Source: Clostridiales bacterium (GTDB lineage: Bacteria; Bacillota; Clostridia; Saccharofermentanales; Saccharofermentanaceae). From it: a stretch of DNA of 64,000 bases. The stretch's first letter is position 1. Every line of letters begins with the position of its first letter. The position numbers and the translations under genes were made by a program. The stretch covers positions 1-64,000 of the forward strand of contig JAFZPJ010000032.1 of NCBI GenBank assembly GCA_017550385.1, in the 5' to 3' direction. The notes under the pieces are model-generated. The model made no database searches, was not told the origin of the DNA, and saw only the letters and a list, made by a program, of their open reading frames with translations. This document shows, one piece after another, positions 60,285 through 64,000 of this stretch.

Positions 60285-61020
60285 CTGGACGATCCCGGTA
60301 AATGATTACCTGAATACATTCTTTAAGCACAGCGTTGAACACCATAACGGCTGGGGTCTGGCTCTGCTCGATGACGGGCTCGTCTCGATCGAGAAAGAAC
60401 CTGTACGTGCTGTTGACAGCAGATATCTTAAGAACAGACTGACCGGCAAAGTGGTAACTTCGCGATGTATGGCGCATATCCGCAAAGCTACGATCGGTGA
60501 CGTCAGCTTCAGCAATACCCATCCGTTCGTGCTTAACGATTCTTCGGGAAGAAAGTGGGTGCTGGTCCACAACGGAACGATCTTCGAATCGGACAGACTG
60601 AACAAGTATCTGTATGTCCAGCAGGGAACGACTGACAGCGAGAGGATCCTGTATTATGTCGTAGACCGGATCAATGATCTGATCAAGAACGATGCAGATG
60701 ATAAAGCGAAGTTCGCATTGATCAGCAGGATAGTTCGTGAGATCACTCCCGGCAACAAGGTGAATTTCCTTTTGTATGACGGAGACTACTTCTACATACA
60801 CAAGAACGAACCGGGTACGATGTACAGACTTATAAGGCCGGGGATCGCAGTGTTCTCGACGCATCCGCTCGATGACCAGAAGTGGGAGGAATTCCCTCAG
60901 AACCAGCTGATCGTCTACAAGAACGGAGACATCGTTTACGAAGATAAACCTCACGTCAATACATATATACATGATGAAGAGAAGATGAGGTTCCTTTATC
61001 TGGATCACTCGATGCTCTGA
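60256..61020 (+). CDS. Class II glutamine amidotransferase (EgtC/YafJ-like)
   Basis: This 254-residue protein starts MCELFGVSA, giving Cys2 as the N-terminal nucleophile after Met removal, the mark of class II amidotransferases. HHNGWGLALLDDG, HIRKATIGDVSFSNTHPFV and HNGTIF are the remaining active-site blocks. No synthetase domain is attached, as in EgtC, which removes a gamma-glutamyl group, and YafJ. ATG 60256 has AAGGAG upstream and overlaps the ligase gene. With that ligase it could form and cut gamma-glutamyl-thiol conjugates. Confidence 0.85.
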   Translation: MCELFGVSADWTIPVNDYLNTFFKHSVEHHNGWGLALLDDGLVSIEKEPVRAVDSRYLKNRLTGKVVTSRCMAHIRKATIGDVSFSNTHPFVLNDSSGRKWVLVHNGTIFESDRLNKYLYVQQGTTDSERILYYVVDRINDLIKNDADDKAKFALISRIVREITPGNKVNFLLYDGDYFYIHKNEPGTMYRLIRPGIAVFSTHPLDDQKWEEFPQNQLIVYKNGDIVYEDKPHVNTYIHDEEKMRFLYLDHSML

Positions 61021-61063
61021 ACAAACAATAAAAACAAATAACAACAACTAAGGAGAAATAACC

Positions 61064-61615
61064 ATGAAAAACAATAAGGATTATCTTAAGAAAATAGCAT
61101 ACGCAGGCATGCTTACAGCGCTCATCTTTGTAGGTACCGAACTTCACATCCCGACAGCGATCGGACACATCAATCTCGGTGATGCGGCAATACTCATCAG
61201 CGCATATATCCTGGGCCCGTTTGCATTAGTGCCGGCAGCGATCGGATCGACTCTTGCAGATCTTCTTGCAGGTTATCCGCAGTATGCGGTAGCAACATTC
61301 CTTATCAAGGGCATTATGGGCCTTGTGGCAGGTACACTGCTTCAGAGGAATAAGGAAGGTAAGACATCTCTTGCACGTAAGATCTCCGTATCTCTCGTTA
61401 CAGAAGCGATCATGATCGCAGGATACTTTGCTTTCGAATCGCTGCCCTTTATGTACGGTGTTGCAGCCGCATTGGGTTCTGTTATCCCCAACGGCATTCA
61501 GGCAAGCGCAGCCATAGTCGTGGCAGTGCCGGTAATGTATGTCAGACTGCTCGATAAGTACCAGTTGTCTCAGCGCAAAGCCGCGCAGAATAAGGAACAG
61601 ACAACAACTGTATAA
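61064..61615 (+). CDS. ECF transporter S-component
   Basis: This 183-residue membrane protein has about five or six helices. The N-terminal AYAGMLTALIFVGTELHIP holds the Ala-rich helix used by S-components to dock on the shared EcfT. INLGDAAILISAYILGPFALVPAAIGSTLADLLAGYPQYA is typical of the family. The vitamin or thiol substrate is not evident; location at the end of a cysteine/methionine operon hints at a sulfur compound or a cofactor. AAGGAGAAA precedes the ATG. Confidence 0.82.
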   Translation: MKNNKDYLKKIAYAGMLTALIFVGTELHIPTAIGHINLGDAAILISAYILGPFALVPAAIGSTLADLLAGYPQYAVATFLIKGIMGLVAGTLLQRNKEGKTSLARKISVSLVTEAIMIAGYFAFESLPFMYGVAAALGSVIPNGIQASAAIVVAVPVMYVRLLDKYQLSQRKAAQNKEQTTTV

Positions 61616-61626
61616 ATTTTAGAATT

Positions 61627-61660
61627 ACCTATTGACATAGTAGGTTAGTAGTAGTAAAGT
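61627..61660 (+). promoter_or_regulatory. metQ promoter with the same dyad over the -35 box
   Basis: TTGACA (61632-61637) and TAAAGT (61655-61660) are 17 bases apart. ACCTA (61627-61631) and TAGGT (61641-61645) surround the -35 exactly as at 55038, with a single base change in the 19-base element. This marks a shared operator. Confidence 0.8.
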
Positions 61661-61691
61661 AACGTCATCAAACCGAAAGGAGGAGTGAGAA

Positions 61692-61814
61692 ATGTATAGA
61701 ACATACGAGACGACAGTTACCATGATGTGTTGTCGAATGCTGTGCTCCCGGGTGCGCAATATGGCCCAGGGCGACGGAACACATTCCTCACGCCTTGAGA
61801 ACGATCGATGTTAA
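61692..61814 (+). CDS. Cys-containing leader peptide 2 (upstream of metQ)
   Basis: This 40-codon frame has AAAGGAGGAG upstream of ATG 61692. Residues 11-18 read MMCCRMLC, and the frame ends DRC before TAA. The 15 bases encoding MCCRM are identical to leader 1, although the surrounding DNA differs. This points to selection on the codons or on the RNA. An internal start at ATG 61722 or 61725 would give a shorter peptide closer to leader 1. The role inferred is cysteine-dependent ribosome stalling. Confidence 0.7.
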   Translation: MYRTYETTVTMMCCRMLCSRVRNMAQGDGTHSSRLENDRC

Positions 61815-61846
61815 AGCAATAACTTGCATATAAACATGTGCCATGC

Positions 61847-61880
61847 GCCCGGGAGTAACAAATGCTCACCGGGCATTTTT
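61847..61880 (+). terminator. Attenuator-type terminator before metQ
   Basis: GCCCGG-GAG (61847-61855) pairs with CTC-A-CCGGGC (61865-61874), followed by ATTTTT. The competing pairing joins CTCCCGG and GCGCA of the leader frame (61745-61751, 61754-61758) with CCGGGAG and TGCGC (61849-61855, 61844-61848). It totals 12 bp with a two-base bulge and would destroy the terminator. Confidence 0.8.
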
Positions 61881-61942
61881 ATGCCCATAACAAAATCATT
61901 CTTAAAGCAAAACAAAAACACAAACTAAGGAGAACAATTAAA

Positions 61943-62845
61943 ATGAAAAACATATTCAGAAAGGCAATCGCCACAGGACTTTTACTCGCACTTACATCAA
62001 GCTTCGCTTCATGCGCCAGCAGCAACGGGAATGTTGAGGCAGGCACGGTAGCACCTTCAGCTCCCGCAGAGTCACAGGCTGAAGCACAAGATCAGGAGCA
62101 GCCTGCAGAGAACGTAACCCTCGTAGTAGGCGCTAACATTACACCTCATGCAGAGATCCTCGAGTTCGCTAAGCCTCTTCTCGAAGAGCAGGGAATCACA
62201 CTTGAGATCGTTCAGCTTGAAGATTCCATCACACCTAACACCGGAGTTACTGAAGGTTCACTCGATGCCAATTACTTCCAGCACGATCCTTACCTCGATC
62301 AGTACAACCTCGAGAACGGAACTGACATCGTATCAGTAGGTAAGATCCACTATGAACCATTCGGAATCTATGCAGGTCAGACAACGGATCTTGCAGCACT
62401 TCCCGAAGGCGCAGTGATCGCAGTTCCCAACAACGTAACCAATGAAGCAAGAGCACTTCTGCTCCTTGATCAGGAAGGCATCATCACACTCAGCGAAGAT
62501 GCAGGCATCAATGCAACAGTAGAAGACATCATTGATAATCCTCTGAACGTTCAGTTCGAAGAACTTGCACCCGAGCAGCTCGTTGCAGCACTCCCTGACG
62601 TAGACGTTGCAGTCATCAACGGCAACTATGCCATCGAAGGCGGACTCTCCGTAAAGAACGCACTTGCAGTAGAGGCAAATGACGGTCTTGCAGCTCAGAC
62701 ATACGGCAACATCATCGCTACATCACCTGATAAGGCAAATGATCCCGCTATCCTGGCACTCGTCGAAGTACTCCAGGGACCTGAGGTCGCACAGTTCATC
62801 AACGATACATATGATGGTGCAGTAGTACCGCTCTACGGTGAGTAA
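61943..62845 (+). CDS. metQ: Methionine-binding lipoprotein
   Basis: This 300-residue MetQ/NlpA protein binds methionine outside the membrane for MetNI. It has a lipobox (SFASC, Cys24), a linker rich in Ala, Pro and Glu, then VTLVVGANITPHAEILEFAKPLLEEQGI, GSLDANYFQHDPYLDQYN and AVIAVPNNVTNEARALLLL, all family hallmarks. ATG 61943 has AAGGAGAAC upstream. An earlier in-frame ATG at 61862 lies within the terminator loop and is rejected. It has its own regulated leader, away from metNI. Confidence 0.94.
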   Translation: MKNIFRKAIATGLLLALTSSFASCASSNGNVEAGTVAPSAPAESQAEAQDQEQPAENVTLVVGANITPHAEILEFAKPLLEEQGITLEIVQLEDSITPNTGVTEGSLDANYFQHDPYLDQYNLENGTDIVSVGKIHYEPFGIYAGQTTDLAALPEGAVIAVPNNVTNEARALLLLDQEGIITLSEDAGINATVEDIIDNPLNVQFEELAPEQLVAALPDVDVAVINGNYAIEGGLSVKNALAVEANDGLAAQTYGNIIATSPDKANDPAILALVEVLQGPEVAQFINDTYDGAVVPLYGE

Positions 62846-62865
62846 TAGTACCGGAGGCGAGCAAG

Positions 62866-64000
62866 ATGATCGGATTCGAGTATTACAACCCCGCGAAGAT
62901 CGTTTTCGGGGAGGATTCTGAGAAGAACCTGAAGTCGCTGCTGAAGCAGTACAATGTCACATCGCTCCTGCTGGTGTACAGCGGAGACTTCATAAAGACT
63001 CTCGGCATCTATGATGTGATCACTGAAGCCGTGGAAGAACTTGGCATCAGGTTCTCCGAGAGCGGAGAAGTAGTACCGAACCCTTCGATCGAGCTCGTGA
63101 GAAAGCTTGTCGCACAGGGCAAGGAAGATAACGTTGACTTCGTTCTGGCAGTCGGTGGAGGCAGCTCCATCGACACCGCCAAAGCGATAGCACTCGGTAT
63201 ACCGTTCGATGGCGATGTCTGGGATTTCTTCGATAAGGGAGCCGTCCCCGACAGAGTTCTCAACATCGGAGTCATCGCGACAACGGCATCGAGCGGTTCC
63301 GAGACTTCCAACGCTGCGATCCTGTCGTACGGTGAATGGAAAAAGGGCTTCGAAGACGACCGCATAATCCCGAAGTTCGCTATCATGAATCCGAAGTATA
63401 CCGTGAACCTTCCGGCCTATCAGACTTTCGTGGGAATAGCAGACGTATATTCTCATCTCCTGGAGAGGTATTTCTCCGACGAGAAGAATTCTGATACGAC
63501 AGACTACCTCATCGAAGGCGCGATAAGGGCATTGCTCGTAAACGCAGACAGGCTTCTCAAAGATCAAAAGAATATCAACGCAAGGGCAGAGATCCAGTGG
63601 CTTGCATCGGTCGCGCACAACAACTTCCTTGATGCCGGAAGATCCGCGGATTGGGGATCGCACCGCATCGAGCATGAACTGTCAGCACAATATAACATTA
63701 CGCACGGTGAAGGCATGGCAATAGTGTTCACAGCCTGGACCAGATATATGGCGGATGTTAAGCCCTGGAGACTCGCACTGCTTGCGAGCAGAGTGTACGG
63801 CAAGGATCCGTATGACTATTCAGAGAAGGAACGCGCACTTCTCTTATCCGAAGAACTCGAAACGTTCTTCAGGAAGCTGGGCCTCAAGACACATCTCTCC
63901 GAACTGGGAATAGATGATAAGGACTTTGAGGTAATGGCAAAACGCGCGACGGCAGGCGGAAACGTAGGACACTATGTCCCGCTCGATGCAGCCGCTTTCC
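62866..64000 (+). CDS. Iron-containing alcohol dehydrogenase, partial
   Basis: The reading frame runs off the right edge after 378 codons. It starts MIGFEYYNPAKIVFGEDS and has the NAD(P)-binding GGGSSIDTAKAIALG. The metal-binding region includes ADVYSHLLERYF and RIEHELSAQYNITHGEGMAI, with Asp and three His ligands. TTASSGSETSNAA is typical of BdhA/YqhD-type butanol or aldehyde reductases. GGAGGCGAG lies before the ATG, 20 bases after metQ, so it may be cotranscribed with metQ. Substrate is unknown. Confidence 0.9.
   Translation, partial: MIGFEYYNPAKIVFGEDSEKNLKSLLKQYNVTSLLLVYSGDFIKTLGIYDVITEAVEELGIRFSESGEVVPNPSIELVRKLVAQGKEDNVDFVLAVGGGSSIDTAKAIALGIPFDGDVWDFFDKGAVPDRVLNIGVIATTASSGSETSNAAILSYGEWKKGFEDDRIIPKFAIMNPKYTVNLPAYQTFVGIADVYSHLLERYFSDEKNSDTTDYLIEGAIRALLVNADRLLKDQKNINARAEIQWLASVAHNNFLDAGRSADWGSHRIEHELSAQYNITHGEGMAIVFTAWTRYMADVKPWRLALLASRVYGKDPYDYSEKERALLLSEELETFFRKLGLKTHLSELGIDDKDFEVMAKRATAGGNVGHYVPLDAAAF

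Noticed and set aside
61862..61942. Earlier ATG for metQ
   Set aside because: It lies in the terminator loop, and the extra residues would disrupt the lipoprotein signal peptide.
62833..63675. Minus-strand frame of 280 codons opposite the alcohol dehydrogenase
   Set aside because: The plus strand carries clear dehydrogenase motifs over the same stretch; the minus frame has none.
1..64000. CRISPR arrays, tRNA or rRNA genes
   Set aside because: No regularly spaced repeats, no tRNA cloverleaf and no rRNA segments were noticed by eye.

Overview
The window is about 64 kb of bacterial chromosome with mid-range GC. Gene families, strong AGGAGG ribosome sites, a T-box leader, consensus vegetative promoters and the operon content (rpsF-ssb-rpsR, tilS-hpt-ftsH, MccA/MccB-type cysteine synthesis, BMP-type nucleoside transporter) point to an anaerobic member of the Bacillota, class Clostridia, probably from gut or rumen. 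A closer assignment cannot be made by eye.

Layout. 1-140: 3' end of an IS3-family insertion sequence. 186-7889: a carbohydrate locus (YesL-like membrane protein, binding protein plus two permeases, AraC regulator, GH3 glycosidase) tied together by a repeated TAGCAATAT motif. 7960-18180: housekeeping and central metabolism (prfC, malQ, glpK, an AEC carrier, an SseB-like protein, prfA, and a Sua5 protein fused to a phosphatase-like domain). 18337-25728: ribosome, replication and tRNA block (rpsF-ssb-rpsR, rplI-dnaB, tilS-hpt-ftsH). 25795-31377: purine salvage (xpt plus a BMP-type nucleoside ABC transporter). 31379-35121: a flavodiiron protein, then ilvBN behind a T-box. 35122-44251: a nucleotidyltransferase-aminotransferase fusion, a TIR-transmembrane-propeller protein with two unfamiliar neighbours, and an acyl-CoA synthetase with a cupin regulator. 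44606-54550: an HxlR-like regulator, then a minus-strand signalling operon (REC-GGDEF-REC, a hybrid kinase with Hpt, a hybrid kinase fused to a DegV domain, and three membrane or metal-binding partners). 54578-64000: a sulfur amino-acid region (Rrf2 regulator, mccB, mccA, metN, metI, a gamma-glutamylcysteine ligase, a class II amidotransferase, an ECF S-component, metQ, and a partial iron alcohol dehydrogenase).

The strongest candidate for an undescribed system is in the sulfur region. Two separate transcription units, one before mccB-mccA-metNI and one before metQ, start with nearly the same promoter. In each, the -35 box sits inside an ACCTA...TAGGT dyad. Each promoter is followed by a short Cys/Met-rich leader reading frame sharing the peptide core MCCRML and ending in Arg-Cys, and then by an intrinsic terminator. 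In the metQ leader the 5' arm of the terminator can instead pair over 12 bp with part of the leader frame, as expected for ribosome-mediated attenuation by cysteine supply. The Rrf2 gene next to the first unit is the natural candidate for the dyad-binding repressor.

The second candidate is the signalling operon, where a DegV fatty-acid-binding fold is fused to the end of a hybrid histidine kinase. Other points of note are the Sua5 fusion, whose phosphatase loop has Met in place of the essential Arg, and the TIR receptor-like protein.
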